From the NCBI GenBank assembly GCA_036345935.2, contig JADWOT020000002.1, positions 10,929,100-10,993,099 on the forward strand: a DNA stretch of 64,000 bases. Reading direction: 5' to 3'. The position numbers and the translations under genes were made by a program. Shown piece after piece: positions 35,401 to 49,335 of the stretch. Source of the stretch: Taenia hydatigena (lineage: Eukaryota; Platyhelminthes; Cestoda; Cyclophyllidea; Taeniidae). The notes beneath the pieces were generated by a model. The model had not been told where the DNA came from, ran no database searches, and saw nothing but the letters and a program-made list of their open reading frames with translations. How positions within the stretch are numbered: position 1 is the stretch's first letter; each line of letters starts with the position of its first letter.

Positions 35401-36714
35401 TCAGTTTGAGTCGTGCGTTTCTGATCATGCTAGGTTTGACATGCGTGTGATACCTCTACTTACTTTTTTTGAATTCAACCCTTTAATGCACACTGCTCAA
35501 ACGGACGATTGGTGTGGAGATCCACTGCAAATAACAGTAGCCAAGCTGAATTGTGTAGAAATCTTACCGGGGAAATGGGGCTGGATAAATTAGGCTGCAT
35601 TGACATATGCATGAGAAGCTTGCCTTTCACTGTGCATTACGCATGCGCTTGCAATCAGGACTCATCTGATGTTCACCTTTCTGATTAATCAGCTTTTCGA
35701 ATTGACCTCTCTACAATCGGTGAGGGCTAGTGCTCCCGCTCGTGTCCTAGTTGTTCAAAAGTTATAATAACCAAAGTATTTCGGCCAAACTGCGTAGTCT
35801 AGACCTAGAAAGTAGTGCCTACCATATGCAGCCTTTGCTCTATTTGGCTTTTAGATGACATCACACAAGTGAAAAATTTGGTAAAGCCAGCACCTCATAC
35901 ATGTCCGCATCAAATTACAAACGTTGCTTTTTTCTCACTTTCTTCACCGCGGTTCCCAAAGAGTGCCGAGTGTCAAATTATATCTAAACCTTGACATTGA
36001 CCAATTAACTCCTAAATACGCTTCCAGCACATGAACCTCCTCTTCCGATGGGCCTTTCGACGAAGGAGGGCAGGCAGACAAACAAACAAACAATCTGGAC
36101 ATTTAAGCACACACCTTCAATGCATTGTCCGTGATGACCTCGAATGTGTTAAGCGGAAGAATTTAATCAAATGTTTTTGATCATGAAGCAGGAATCGCAC
36201 CTTCAAATTAAGGCTAAAATTCTTATTTAACATTCTTTGTGGCTATATGATACGAGTAAAAAGTGGATCAGCATTATTGGCCTAATAGTTTATTAAAACA
36301 TGTGCAAAGATCGGTCTGCCGATGAGCTGATGACGTGAATGAGTGGCATAACTGGTATCCAAGAGTGTAGCAATGTGCTGGACCTCTAGTGAGTTGTGGA
36401 ACTGAGGACGCCACTGAAGTGCATTGTGACACGTCTAACGAATCACACATCGAAAATAGGCATTAAAATCAATTCAGTGGAAAATTACACACTCTCTTCC
36501 TCGTAAGTGTTTAGTGAAAGGAGATTGGTGTCCGTATTCCTGTCCGGAACAGAGCCAAGAAATCATAACCAGCTAATCTTTGCAGTAACACCTCTGCCTT
36601 TTCGGTCGCGAAATCACTCGAGTCCAGTGACGAAAGCTACCAATCAGAAAAGCCACAGCTACAGTCCAGAGTTGGAAGGAAGGATTGAGTTATGTATAAA
36701 GTCAAGCCTCGTTG
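32410..36714. other. No recognisable feature
   Basis: Only short scattered open frames on both strands and an (AAAC)n-like run (caaacaaacaaacaa) near 36078 were seen; no homology. Confidence 0.55.
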
Positions 36715-39035
36715 GTTCCTATTCGGTCCACATGCAGTTAATCTCAACAAGTGGGCAGAACGTGAGTATGTGACTGCTTACTCGTGGAGACACTTCGTTA
36801 GATAAGCAAAAGTCGAAGAAAATTATGGAACCTAGAAAGTTGTCTTGACATTTATGGAAAACGAAGTTTCACTTAGGTACTATGAGGCGTCTGGTGAGCA
36901 CTTGATTAGACATGCAAACAAATGGTGCGTTCCACGCGCCCCATGTGATGGCAATTGTGGGTGACTGAGAGCCGACCCTTCAGTAACACCAATAAGGAGG
37001 TGCGAAATCATTTGAGCACCTCCGTTGGTTGTAGGTAACAAAACGGTGCCACTGTTTCTAGTGTAATTAACTTATTTTCCACATTGACAAAAACGATGAA
37101 TAACTAAAAGAGTTGTTGATTATCAGATGATATACGATGGTAGATTTAGCTTTCAAAAGCCACTGTTAAATACCACCATGCTGGATTAACTATGCAAGTG
37201 TTGGAAAACCCATTTTCGTGGATATCATTGCCAACGTTCTCACTCTGGCTTGATGTACGACTTAAGGGGCTGCGTGACACATGGCTGCTGCTGCAAAATC
37301 ATCGCAGTCAATTATCCTTGTCAGACTGAGGTCATCACTGCAAAATAATGGTTCCGTTGCTCTCTGTTGGTCTTGTGGGTTCCCCATACCCCTCTCACTT
37401 TTCTATCAACAAGACATTAATAAGTTACGAAGTTCTGAGGCCACAAAATTTGAGATGTAGCTGCTAAGGTCATTGCTTTTGTTGCATGACGATGACGTCC
37501 ACCAAACATCGTGCTTTTTCATGAAACCCTCTTCAATACTTCCACAATTCCGTGCAATATCAAAATTCACACATTCGTCAAAGTCACAAAATCATGGCTG
37601 CTATTCTTTCAATAATTCATGAAAATTATATGGATTCATGGATATTATTTGTTAGAAAAGCGAAGCCCAAAAATAACATTTTCATACAATCAACAGAGCA
37701 GTATGATTTTATGTCTGCTTCACACATTGCATGGCACAGCTTCACTTTGTTTATTGAAGTTTCCCGCTCAACTGCCCTTTCCACCTGCATCGACTACGGT
37801 CATAGGCTCAAAGCTGAAGCCGACATTTCACAAAGGCTATCGTAGACTTGTGGCGGCTGTGCTATAAACGTTCCGCATCACCAATCACTAGTGACTCTAC
37901 TTCATGCTTCAAAGGCACCATCTCATCTCGTAAATCCACTTCTCATTGTGCGATCTCAAAATCTATGCAGCAGAAAGAGATAGTTAAGTAGACAATAAAG
38001 ATGCTTTGTATGCAACATTCATATGCCGATGACGTCTCAACTTTAATGTCCCCTCATCTCCTCAACAGAACTGATTCTCGCATCACAGTGACACATTCAT
38101 GCCATATTTATAATTTAGCAATCAAAAGCCCAAAAATGTAAGGCAAATGTCGACAAGACCTTACATTCTGTGATTATCGCTACTAGTCACCGTATTCGAA
38201 GTTAAATCAGTTCAGTGTGTTTGAGTCAACTGATCTCCCAGCCCTTCTTCTGCTAAAGATATAAAAATAAAAGAAGTGACCAGATGGTTCCTTTGCTTGT
38301 AAGTTGACTGACTAAAAGAGATAAGGACACTTAATTTATCAGTTGGAACTGAGGAAATAGCTCTCTTCAAGTGGCATCAACCACATCAACGTAAATGATA
38401 TCGTTAGATAGTATCCTATAAGAGTGTTGAATAAGAACGTGAAAGAATAAAAGCGAAGGTTGTTAAAATTTGATGGTATTAAGACAAATGAGGGGCATTA
38501 ACTGTCATCAACGTAGTGAGCAAATTGAAATCCTTCTTCCCTCAGCGTCAGAATGTTGCCTATGGAAGACTGGATGGAAGAGACTATTGTACATTTTGTG
38601 GCATGGAAGAGTGCAACAGTGGTCACGGAGGATAAGGCGTTGACAAATTGTAAACTTTGAAAGAATGATGTAGGGTATCATCCGAAGCCACCATCTTCGA
38701 CTGAAGGTGGTAATGTTTGCTAATATCAATTTTACTGCGATCTGACCGTCTGTCACGAATTTGGTCTGCTGGAACAAGAACCTCGAGAAAGTCGCAGAAC
38801 GTAACTGCGGTGTCCATGGATTACATGGTTAAAATCAGAGCACCTGGGTCATTTTAAATCTGCCTAATCTGCGCAATGTGATATCACGAAGCCTGCCATT
38901 GCATTCCAAATAGGAAATGAAGGCAATTTTTTCGTCGGCAGATTTGCAATTCAAAGTCGGCTTGACCTAAACCATGAGTGACGGGATTATCTCAGCCAAT
39001 GTGATACCAAAATCTGTTTTATCTCACTTCTCTGT
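36715..39035 (+). repeat. Repeat family E, copy 1
   Basis: It shares collinear blocks with copies 2-4: cggtccacatgcagttaatc at the start, cttcagtaacaccaataag, gctacaaaatcat-type blocks, tcccgctcaactgcccttt, attctcgcatcacagtgaca, and near the end tgttgcctatggaagactgg. It lacks the middle block of copy 2 (53770-54250) but shares copy 2's terminal block. Identity is about 75-80%. No frame is conserved between copies. Confidence 0.88.
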
Positions 39036-39379
39036 CGCTTAAGGAAAAGTTTCATTAAGGCAAGGGGAGAAAAAACAGCCCAAATCTAGTCCTTAAGCAG
39101 CGGCGTGTTTTCATGACGCCAACGGATGTCCTCTTGCAACCCCTTATTAACGTGCCATCGGTCCACCGTTTTGTCAAAGACAACAAAGATGTCTCAAAGC
39201 AGCCAATGTTCCCGCACTTGGGTTAGATGCAAAGAATAGGTAGAGGAGGAGAAGAGGAGGGCAAAGATTACCTCACATAAAGTGTTCGATTAACGCCAGC
39301 ATGCATCAAATGTCTGTTCTGGTTTGAACAGTTAATTAGCTCATCCAGAATGTCATTCGCATTACTAATATGATTTATG

Positions 39380-40035
39380 TAAAAAATCTAGTGGGGTTCA
39401 ATAATGTTTAAACAGCTGTAATATGACGAATTGCCATGGACTAACCACAAATTTTGGACTGTCAGACTACGTTGATGCTCTTTTTGGCACACTTAATGAA
39501 ATTCGCAAAGGATTGACAGAGCGGTGTTCTTTTTAGTGTTCTAGAAGTAAATGTGATTGCTTGCAAATGTTGCAGTCGGAAGTCGGGACGACTTGATACC
39601 ATTTGTTGAATTGACCTAGGACGGTGAGGTGTAGATTTTCCCTTGGATAGGATCGGGTGAAAAAACGCACTTCTTAAAGAACTCTGCTGCCTCGAATTTA
39701 GGAAGTAAATGTCTGTGGATCTGAGATGGTAGCTTGATCCTTATTATGAAGGCACTGGTTTGCATCCAAACACTGTCAAGGCGAGATTAAACTCTGATTT
39801 TAGTCTAAAATGTTCCGGTGGATGTAGATAATAGACTAAACCGTAGTAACTTTATTGTGGCTAGATCTTTCAATTACCCATTTTTAACGTTGATCAAGGA
39901 GGTAGATTCGCCACTCCTTAGAACTCACTGAAAAGTCATTCGACTAATAACGCTCTGCTGTAACTCCTTTAAAAAACTTGAAAAGGTGCCTCCATTCCAT
40001 GCGTCTAGTCACTTGTACGACAAACAAATTTGCGT
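39380..40035 (+). repeat. Repeat block K, copy 1 (contains kinase remnant)
   Basis: It is collinear with 63075-63830: actacgttgatgctcttttt, tgtctgtggatctgaga, ttatgaaggcactg, cccatttttaacgttgatca, and tacgacaaaca near the end. Homology continues about 180 bp upstream and 100 bp downstream of the kinase-like region, so the kinase fragment was duplicated together with its flanks. Confidence 0.8.
39566..39926 (+). pseudogene. Decayed CDK5-like kinase fragment, copy 1
   Basis: Recognised mainly through copy 2. In shifting frames it keeps a glycine-loop relic (SEVGTT then Y), FPLDRIG at the place of the catalytic-lysine strand (the Lys is Asp here), ALLKELCCLEF at the C-helix, DLRW then LDPYYEG at the CDK5-like linker, and FIVARSFNYPFLTLIKEV at the DFG/activation segment (DFG replaced). 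Stops and frameshifts interrupt it, and about 80 bp present in copy 2 around the catalytic loop is absent. It cannot encode a kinase. No introns are apparent within the fragment, which suggests a retrocopy. Confidence 0.6.
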
Positions 40036-40424
40036 CAAAGCGCATCTGCGTAGTGCTGTGGACAGTGATGTATGTCTAGCACATGTGCATCATTTAAAGT
40101 GGAATATTAACACTAGGAATTAGTTGATAGAAAAAAATAAAGCTAAAGCCTAGTGCCCAACACAATCACGTTGCTCATGTTTTCCTGAACATTAACATTA
40201 TTTGTACACAAGGCATGCATTTATGGCATCTCCGTGGCCCAATACTTGGTCCTATGTTGAGATGCGACTCCCGTGTAAATGGAGACGAGGAAAGGGTAGG
40301 TAAAGCGTGACATCCTCGTAATTGATGCATTCGACTGCATTGATTCTTGTGTCTAACCGAATCGCGTTCGATGGCATAATGAGCGGAGGTCGACATTTGT
40401 TAAGATGCCAGTGTAATACCTTGT

Positions 40425-40600
40425 TTATTTGATTGTCGGTTTCAGGTCTGGGCTGGTAGGCTGACCTTTAGCCCATGCCGGTAGTCTCTTACCTTTGCAT
40501 GTCGAGTGTATATATTCTGCCCTAGTATTGTGCCTTCTTTTGCCTTCAAGGAAGCCTCGATACGCTACAACCATAACGCCGTCTTTCGAAGTACCCAGTT
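40425..40600 (+). repeat. Repeat family F, copy 2
   Basis: This is the partner of 16045-16200 (tattctgccctagtattgtg, cttcaaggaagcctc). Confidence 0.6.
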
Positions 40601-43600
40601 TCATTTCCCACCACCGTAAACGCTACCACTGAGCAAATAATCAGCATCATGAAACGCGCCTAATTCTCATCTTGTTGATTGTCTACATTTGCATCAGTTT
40701 GTAAACTGGCTAAACAAATTACGTAGATATTAAACTGCATCTGCAAAGTGATCACCAAGTTGATGTTTGGAGTGGCCAAAAAGTGCAAAAGAGAAAAATG
40801 GTGTTACCAATCTGGGCGGTCCTAATCGAGATCACTTGTGTTTAGTTCAGCAAGATGCGCATTCATTGCAAAAACCACTCAGCAAAGACCATTCGTGAGC
40901 ATTAACTCTGCATTAGAAAGATCAAGAGTAGCCTTAGTCGTGTGTTTCAATGAAAAATTGCGGTCAGCGAAGACATTCCGAACTTGCAGTGGCAAAACGT
41001 ATTTTGTTACGATGCCTGCGATTCAATGGTGAGGAAGAAGGCCCCACTAATGCCTCGAATAGTAAGTGAGTAGTCAGTAACAATCTCAAACCGACTGATT
41101 GATGGCTTAGTTTTGAACGTAGAGCTAAATGTTCTTAATAGAGAAGCAAGCGAATTGCCTCAGGGATTTTCTCTTCGGTGCTAATTCTTAAAGCAATTTT
41201 CATTGCACTCCAAGAAGTAAATCAGTAAGAGCTCTCCAAAATTCATGTTTTCTCGAAATGCACTATAATGTGTATGGTGAAAATTAATGGAAAGTGTTGT
41301 TTAAGTCTATCATTGTTAATCAGTATCTGGACTGTTTCCACCTTGCAGAGGCTTGGAGAGCGAGGCGTGGATGGTGTTGATGGTTGAGCATCTAGTGGAT
41401 GTCACCATCCTTCGAGTAAAATTGTAGTGCAGACGCGGTCGTAAAGCCTCTTCAAATGTCTCATCCCGACTGGTCATGTAGAGGTGCATCTGGCTGACTG
41501 CAGCTTTTTACTTTGTCCACCATCATCCCATCCTTACCGCCGTCTCTTCTCGCGTCCATTCCTGCTCCCATCTTCCATTGCAGCACTGTACAATTTCGCC
41601 TTCAAGTATGAATGTGATACTTTCTACTCAGTTGAAAGCATCCCCACAATTTTACTCTGATACAGGCAGGTAAGATTTACCTTCTTGATTAAAATTTGCA
41701 ATTTTATCAATCGGTGGTTTTACAGATGCCTTTTAACTGGTTAATCAAGAGTACTTCCATTTGGGGCGCTAATTTCTTTTTTCTAATTTGCAGCTAAAAG
41801 TGAAAAGGATGAAGTTGGATCGACATGATTTGTATGTGAGGGCTGTGAATGTCATATTTCTGGTTTTCGGCTACTAACCGTCTAATTTGCCGTCTTCATC
41901 GCCTTAAGGTTTGTAAATATTTGGCTTATAACTACTTGATTTCCTGTTTGTCAGTTCGTTTCTTACATTGTATAAGCACTTGCCAGTGGTACTTCTTAAT
42001 TTGGTGTGCTGTTCGGGTAGTTTACTGGATTATTTTCACCAAAAGTCTTAGATTTGCACTAAACGAGAAGAGGGAGCAGTGCAAAGGGCCCAATTTCGTC
42101 AGTGCGCAGAAACTCAGAAATAGTGTTTGTGTTATGGTGTGTGTGAGTGTCTTCCTCGTTTATAAGGTATTACAGGATGTGAGGAGGTGAATAAGGAAGA
42201 AGAGAGGCACAGAAACAAACACGATGCTGCGATGACTCAATTCATTGAGTCAGGACGGAAGTCGAAAGGACAGGTGTTTACCCCGATCGGGTTATGTGCA
42301 GCACAAAAAATGATAAAATTCCGTCATTGTGTGTTTGCCTCGTTTTTACTGGTGGACATGTTATCAATCGTCCTGCTGATTTTTGTTATCATCGCATTGC
42401 TCTTTGGTGGTTGCATTTGCGTCAGTCATGTGAAATGAATTCGACAACCTACTGGTTGTGGCTTCCATCGTAACATTCCTTTTGTTATTGAGGAGTGGCA
42501 TGGAAGTCTGCGCTCACTAAAGACCATGCGTTGGGGCTCAGATGTAAGGAGGCATAATTTGATGAGAAACCCTCCTGCTCCATTTAATGAGCTGGAACTT
42601 GCCACAGTGGATTAAGCTGCGTACGCCCACTACAAGGTGCGTTTTCTTCTTTATTTAAAAAGGGTAAAGACGTAGACAATCTCTCACTTTCTTTACTCGT
42701 TCTGTGCATAAATCTGCCTCAAGAATTGACACTTATTTCCTTGCTTTACGCAAGCAATCTGTGATACCACAACCACCTCATACCATCAATCTACATTTAC
42801 GTTGCAAGGGTGTCATCATCTCCTACTCTCTCTACGTGTCATTCCTACTATATATGTTGAGGATTTGACAAGTTCCTTTTTGCTGCTGTGTTTTCTATGC
42901 CTGCCGTAATAGACCTGATGCCTCTATTTGGACCTTTGGTGAAATTTTTTTCTTCCATTGTTGCAGTGTTGCAGTGTTGTAGATATTTAATTGTACTTTG
43001 CTTTGTGATTGTGCAGTCATGTCCCCGTTGTCTTAGCAATAAATTTTTCAAATCTCAGCCCTTGTCATGTTCTCTTACAAAATAGATTAAAATCAAAGCG
43101 TAAGGAGAAGGACCTGTTGGTAGGTTAGTAAAGTGGGCCAAACTCACTGTGTGATTGGTGAGCACTTACAACTAGCGCAGATTCCATCCTAACAATTTAT
43201 AACTCCCAATTATGAGATAAAAGTTTCGCCTCTAATTAGTAAAGCACAAAGTGAAACCTGAAAACAAGGCTGCTGCTCTATTTTGGCTATTTAGAGACGA
43301 GATGACAAATCCTTGTAGTCCAGATGACTCTGCCTCTTAGAGAGGATGACGACGCACCTGTACTTGTCGAATCTGTTGGGTTGCAGCATCATAAGTTCTT
43401 GCATCTCTCAGATGCATCTGATAGCACTGAATGCATCTCTCCAAAGTCGTTTAGAGAAACGTGCCAGCGGTTTTGATGCAACATTTGTTGAACATTTTTA
43501 CTCAGGGTTAAACAAACTGTTCCATCACCATGACTTACAGCACCTTGAGGCAAATGATTCCACATGGCTGCAGCTTCATCGCAAGCATTGGCGTGTATAA

Positions 43601-46600
43601 GTGCTTACTACTTAATTTAATCTTGTGGGATGATTAAAAAAATGTGCCTCGTGAAATGGCCACACACTTGTCACATCATGTCCCTCCGTCATTTGGGTTG
43701 TCTGTGCTGCAGACAAGTCGAAGTGACTTATGCAAATCAGCCACTTCTTCGTTGTCGCCCACGTGGATGTGCCAGACGCGACCAGCTAAACGTGCCTGTA
43801 AGTGAAGCTTTGAGAATTTCTCGCTGATACATTACTTAGGTGACACGTTGGCAAATGAATAACCGCAAAATAAATTGCTCCGATTTATTTGAACCATGGT
43901 TGGATGTGGGCGGTGTACTCTGCTTGACCTGGTCGTTGAAAGAGGCGCAATGGCAGAACCGAAACAAGCCAGTTGGCTAAGCGATCAACCGGTCACCCCA
44001 TTCATCAAGCCAGATTATACGTTGCAGTAGTATGCGTAACGACTTTGCGTATTACTCCGCTTTGCGGTTTTAGCTGTGTATTGGTATTTGAATGCGCGGG
44101 CCTTTTCTTGTAATAAAGTAACATTCAGACCCTCGTAGCCTGGCCGCTTGGCCTTGTTTGCGAATGTGATGGTGAACAGGTTACCGCGGACAGTATGCGG
44201 GTAGATTCATTACCACTGCATGCATCACCTGCATGTCATGTAGGGAGATTAAATGACGCATGTGAGATGGTTTCCATTAGAGTGGCTGCTATGGCTGCAA
44301 TTCCATGGCACAGTAAGTTTTAGTGTCAGAACAAAAAGGAGAAGATTCCGATAGGAAAGCATCCTGCGTTGCCGACTTAGAGGCCGTTGTGCTCCTTTGA
44401 AAGCTGATCTCGATTAGCTTTGTTCATAAAAACCAATGCGTTGCTCTGTTGACTCCCAACTCACAGCTGCACGTACTTTGGACAACTTTTGAGGTCTCAC
44501 TGATCCATCTGCCAAAAGTCCTGTGACGTCAGCTAACAAGGCGTAGATGGAAATTGGTGAAACCAAAGGTTTAAGGCTAGTTCGAATTCCACCTTTGAGG
44601 AGGACGTATTCGCCTTTCATGAGCACTAGACTCTTGTCAGCAATAATCCAACTCCGCGCCTAACCTCCGTCGAGGAATCTTGGGAAATTGGCCTTCCCAG
44701 TCCTACTTGCACATGTAACCGATAAACTGAAGTGACACCAAACAAACTACTTGCTGAGATAAAAGCATTCCGGGTTGCTTCTGTGTCACAAACACTGGGA
44801 CACTCAGTCGGGCGGTCGTCTTTTTCAGTTGAGTTGATGAAATTCTGGGCTACTGCAGATTTGGGGCATGAAAAATATGTTGCTGTTGTATTCTGTAGCG
44901 AAATAGTCAATCACCTGTAGTTCAAATCTCCAGAGGGAAGCTGTTCGCTAATTTTAGCCTCGTCTTGTAGCCATTGTGATTGTGAAGGCGAGCATCCAAA
45001 TGCACTCCGATTCGCTTCAAATCACTGATAAATGCCAGGATAGTTTTTGAACGGCTGGTATTGCCCGCCAAATGCTGGCCTTGATGGCTGCCAAAGCACC
45101 TACTTTCCTTTTTACTCTCCTGGCAGCTTGTACTAAGTTGTGTCTATTCCATTTGCTTCATTTGTTAGCATCGAGCATACAAATCGGTGCAAAAGCAGCT
45201 GGTGCTATTACTTCTTAGTAGATTACACTTTTTGACAGTTCTTATATACTGCATTTGTTATTTATTTAACTCCCAGTTTCACCGGATGAGCTGGCCGCGG
45301 TCTCTTCTGTTTGCCCAATATGTCCATTTTGCCCGAGCATTATGCCTTCATTAGTCTTGACAACAAAAGATTTACTTAAGATAACCCAAGTTCCTTATTA
45401 TCCCCACCTTGTTCTATAAACGATTCGTCGGTCTTATGTGGCCTAGAAAGGCGAAATCATGTTTAGTTTATCGCAGGAATACTGCGAAATATGCAACCCA
45501 GAAGCTCTTTGCGAGTATTTACTTGACTAATGCATCTGCTTTCCTCGCAAGCTTTCCTACATATCGCCGAAACTACCTCAAAATATTGTTACAAATATTT
45601 GGCACGAGTTTCCTAGCTTCAAAAGTTGCAACACATTTGTGTCATCACTAAATGCAAATACTTTTTCCAATTTTGGGCATTTTATTGGCTATAAGCTTTT
45701 GCGGACACAGCAATTTCTACGAGTTTAAAATCACTTTATACAAGACGGTCGTTTGAATGAACTACGTAGACAAAGAGCTGGTGGTATATGCGACTCCTGT
45801 GCTCAATGCAGTTCATGACGCCAAAAGGTGCAAACGAGTTTCGATTTTGCACTATCCTGATGTGGTGAATCTCTTACCAATGGCAATAATCAATTCGCAG
45901 TCAATTTTTGCTCCTCTTTCTTTAAAAACTTTTACTGTTTGTTGAAAGAGCTGCTGACCGTAATGTGGAGACGAACTGGACGGTTGCAGGTTCTACGATT
46001 CTTGCTGGAGGTGAGCTAGATAAAGCTCGATTTGTCAATAGTCGTATGCACATTTTGGACACAGTGAAGGAAGTTAGGCAATTTTTTTCCGTATTTGCGC
46101 TGGACGGGTGGGCTCCATCGATCGTGCAGTAGCGAGCAGCTCACACAGGTGCTACTCGATACAAGTCAGTAGCATCTTTACGTCAATTCACTCTTCGGGC
46201 AGTAGCTTTTCCTCTAAATCGGGTAGCAAATCGGCACTGATGATGGAGCTTCCTCTTGTGAAAAATTAGTACATCAGTCTAGACAAAGGTTTTCTCCATG
46301 TTGAAATGCACTGAATAGAACATTGTGGCCAAGCAAGGCTAACGATGTGGCATTTAATCACGAAGGATTAATACGTGACCATGTGCTTCACAGATCGCAA
46401 AAATGACATCTATCAATACTATCAGTAAAATGGTTGAATAGTTGTGGTGACTGGAGAGAAGAGGAGCGAATTTGGGTTGCATGTCAAAAAATACGATTTT
46501 GAAAACTGTCAGTGGCACTCCACTGAAAGTTTTGTGACTGCCATTTATCAACTGCAGAGTTGTTGGTGTGACTCACCTCGGTGCGAAGCTAACACACTTC

Positions 46601-48612
46601 AATGCCAGCACTCAGATAGTCTCTGCTTTGTGAAAATCTGTGAGGGAATAATCTCATTACTGCTCTTTATTAAAAGATATAGTTAACAATGATGAGAGAT
46701 GGAATCATGAATCCATTAAAGTTAAGTTTTAACGACAATTCTACAAGTCACTGGAGTGGTTTTCTCATTCTTTAGAGTTCAGTTGATTTTTAGCTGCCAT
46801 AATAATGGAATAAAAGATGCATTCAGGACGTGGCGAAGGGCCGCGTGGGGCACTGACATGGTTGCAAGACCGCATGATTGCTAGTGGTTCTGAAACAAAG
46901 ATTTTAAATCTGATCGAAATGCTGTTGCAATTAGCTGGTGCAGAGGATCCCAGCAAGTTCATGCACTCCTCGAATAACAACTACTATTAATGTTTTTACC
47001 TTCATAAATATTAGTTAAAATGTCTTTTTGATGAAGTTATAGAAAGCTAGTTATGTTTTACGACCCTCCGTCAATGCTTCTCTTTGCTTAACCTCTTTTA
47101 TGAACTTCAGAGTTGATTACGAGGGAGACGTGGAATAAAGCCGTAAGGACCTCAGGACATTGGTGTAGGGTTTTCAATGGTTGAACACACTCCACACATC
47201 CGCTGGCACGTAAGGGTGGGGCAAAAGTTTGATGTGGTGATCTTACAAAGTAACCCTTTGTCAACTTGCATTTTTGCAATTCAATTTGGTCTTGAAAATA
47301 ATGATAGCGCGCTGAAAGGTGTCCTCTAAAACTGGATACCATAAGATCGTTCATCAGTAAAGATTATATCAGCATTATCTGTTTACCATTGAAGCGCAAA
47401 TTAGAAGTGCTTTAGTTCAATTGAAGAACTGTGATGTGTGATATTCAAATAATGCTTGCGTCAAGAGGTAAGACTTACCCCCAGAAACTTGGACATCATT
47501 CCATTGATAAATGCCACCAGTGCATGAGATGTCACTTGGAGAAGTTGCACACCTCTACTTTGATTACCGTCTCTAAATGCACCGATATTTGGCTCACGTC
47601 GACCTCTCGCTTTGCAGACAGCCACAATATTACTCTGACAGTTGGAAGTCATTAGTTACAAGGCGTGCATCACCAGTAAGCACAGTCACTCATCATCCGG
47701 ATGACTTTTAGCACTACGATCACCTTAGAGAAGCTATGTGGCCATGAGTTCGCCCGAAAATCGCCTAAGTGACCACAGACTTGGAATGATTTTAGAAGCA
47801 TTGACAATTTGAAAGCAAAGGCGAATTAAAAGCAGTGTCAGCATAAAATCATTCACAATTTTATGAAAAAAATGAATTCCTGATGCCTTTGTCTCTAATT
47901 AACTAAAGCATTGACTGCTAATGAAGATAATGAATAAGTCACGCAAATGTGCTGGGTGCATTTGGAGGTTGATTGTGAACCAGTATGTCAATTTCTCTCG
48001 GTCTACAAAGAATTAGCTTGCTTATTACAAGAAGGTGGACAATTCGAAGCAAACGCTTGCATATAGTTGATAGAAAATCACATGGGGACATTTGAAGTGG
48101 GTGAATAGGGAGAGGAAGATAAGAAGTTTGCATGAGCGAAGTTTGATTACACCATGATCAATGTAGGTGAGGCCACATAGAGGCACATTCAATCGTTAGT
48201 TTTCATATCGTAGGTCTCTAACACGGGTACATATAATGAGCGCTTTTATGTAAGCATCGCAAACGTCTACGCAACAAGCATTCTTGGATGATACACGACC
48301 ACGAATAGTGTCACCTCAGGGGCAGTTTCAAAGGGCCGTTTCCAATCCTTTTGTCAAGGTCGCTAGGGATCAACCCAACCACAGCATATGCTCTTCGTCC
48401 ATCACTTCAAAGCTTGCCATTAAGAAGCGAGGACTATTTGGGATTGCAATCGTTTATCGCTGCCACCACTACACTTTACGAGTCTTCGCTGAAGCCGAAG
48501 GTGGGTTCGCTGAGAGAGCAGAGTGCGTACTACCCAAGTGCAGAAACTCTGGAGACCTTCACCAAGGCCTGCAGTCAATGCTGGCTAGTTTAAGCAAAAA
48601 AAACACATGCCT
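40601..48612. other. Long stretch without a confident gene
   Basis: Open frames of 60-110 codons occur on both strands (for example 41849-42190 plus, 44626-44910 minus). Several have splice-like borders but none shows a family motif. A weak third family F match lies at 45285-45365. I found no tRNA or tandem array. Confidence 0.5.
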
Positions 48613-48775
48613 ACTTACTTACTTACTTACCACTTGTTCATTACGGCCAACCTCTCGGTTCCTTCAAGGCTACCTGAGGCTCCTCGACGCGAGCCACGTT
48701 TGCATTCATTTACTCCTTCGCACACACATTACGTGTTAAACGTAAACAACACTGCCGCGCTGATACAACAAATGG
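48613..48775 (+). repeat. Left arm of a local inverted repeat
   Basis: It begins with an (ACTT)n run (48613-48630) and then about 145 bp that pairs with 49170-49335 at roughly 85%: ccaacctctcggttccttca, gccacgtttgcattcatt, cgcacacacat and cgtgttaaacg are shared. Confidence 0.85.
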
Positions 48776-49169
48776 ATACAGTGGTGTATTCGGATGATTA
48801 GGCAGAATTAATTCTCAATCACAGATTTGACGTCTTCTGTGAACAAGACAAGCTCATCGACCTACGAATTACTGTGAGCTGACGAACATAAGTTTTATGC
48901 TCCAACTTCTAGACAAAGGATGGAAAATTTGTCTAAAGGCACTGACCACTAAACAGGATAGAACGGCAACACAGTGGAAATGGTTTTCAACAGGGTACGT
49001 GCATGTCACTTCCTTCATTAATCCGCTTTCAGTAGTGTTGAGACTGTCATCAACTATGCCTATACAGGTAGATTTACCATGTCTGCAGGAAACGCTACCA
49101 GATTGTATCTACTGGCACATAATCTCGTCTCCGAGAGAATCGTCTCTTGGTGTGTGGATTTTCAAAGAC
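48776..49169. other. Loop of the local inverted repeat
   Basis: About 390 bp of unique sequence with no recognisable coding or mobile-element motif. Confidence 0.7.
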
Positions 49170-49335
49170 CAAGGTGTTGTATTAGCGCAGCAAAGTGTTG
49201 TTTGCGTTTAACACGAGATGTGTGTGCGAATGAGCGAATGAATGCAAACGTGGCATGCGCCAGAAGGCATCAGGTATCCTTGAAGGAACCGAGAGGTTGG
49301 CTGCAATGCACAAGTGGTGAGTAAGCCTGTGCTAA
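49170..49335 (-). repeat. Right arm of a local inverted repeat
   Basis: This is the reverse-complement partner of 48613-48775. It lacks the expanded tetranucleotide run of the left arm. Confidence 0.85.

Noticed and set aside
38020..38060. Tyr-Ala-Asp-Asp in family E copy 1, resembling a reverse transcriptase active site.
   Set aside because: The other E copies have caccgatgac at this site and give no YADD; no RT flanks exist. The motif arose by point changes in one copy.
48284..48739. 151-codon plus-strand open frame.
   Set aside because: It runs into the arm of the local inverted repeat and its tetranucleotide run, overlaps another open frame in a different phase, and shows no domain.
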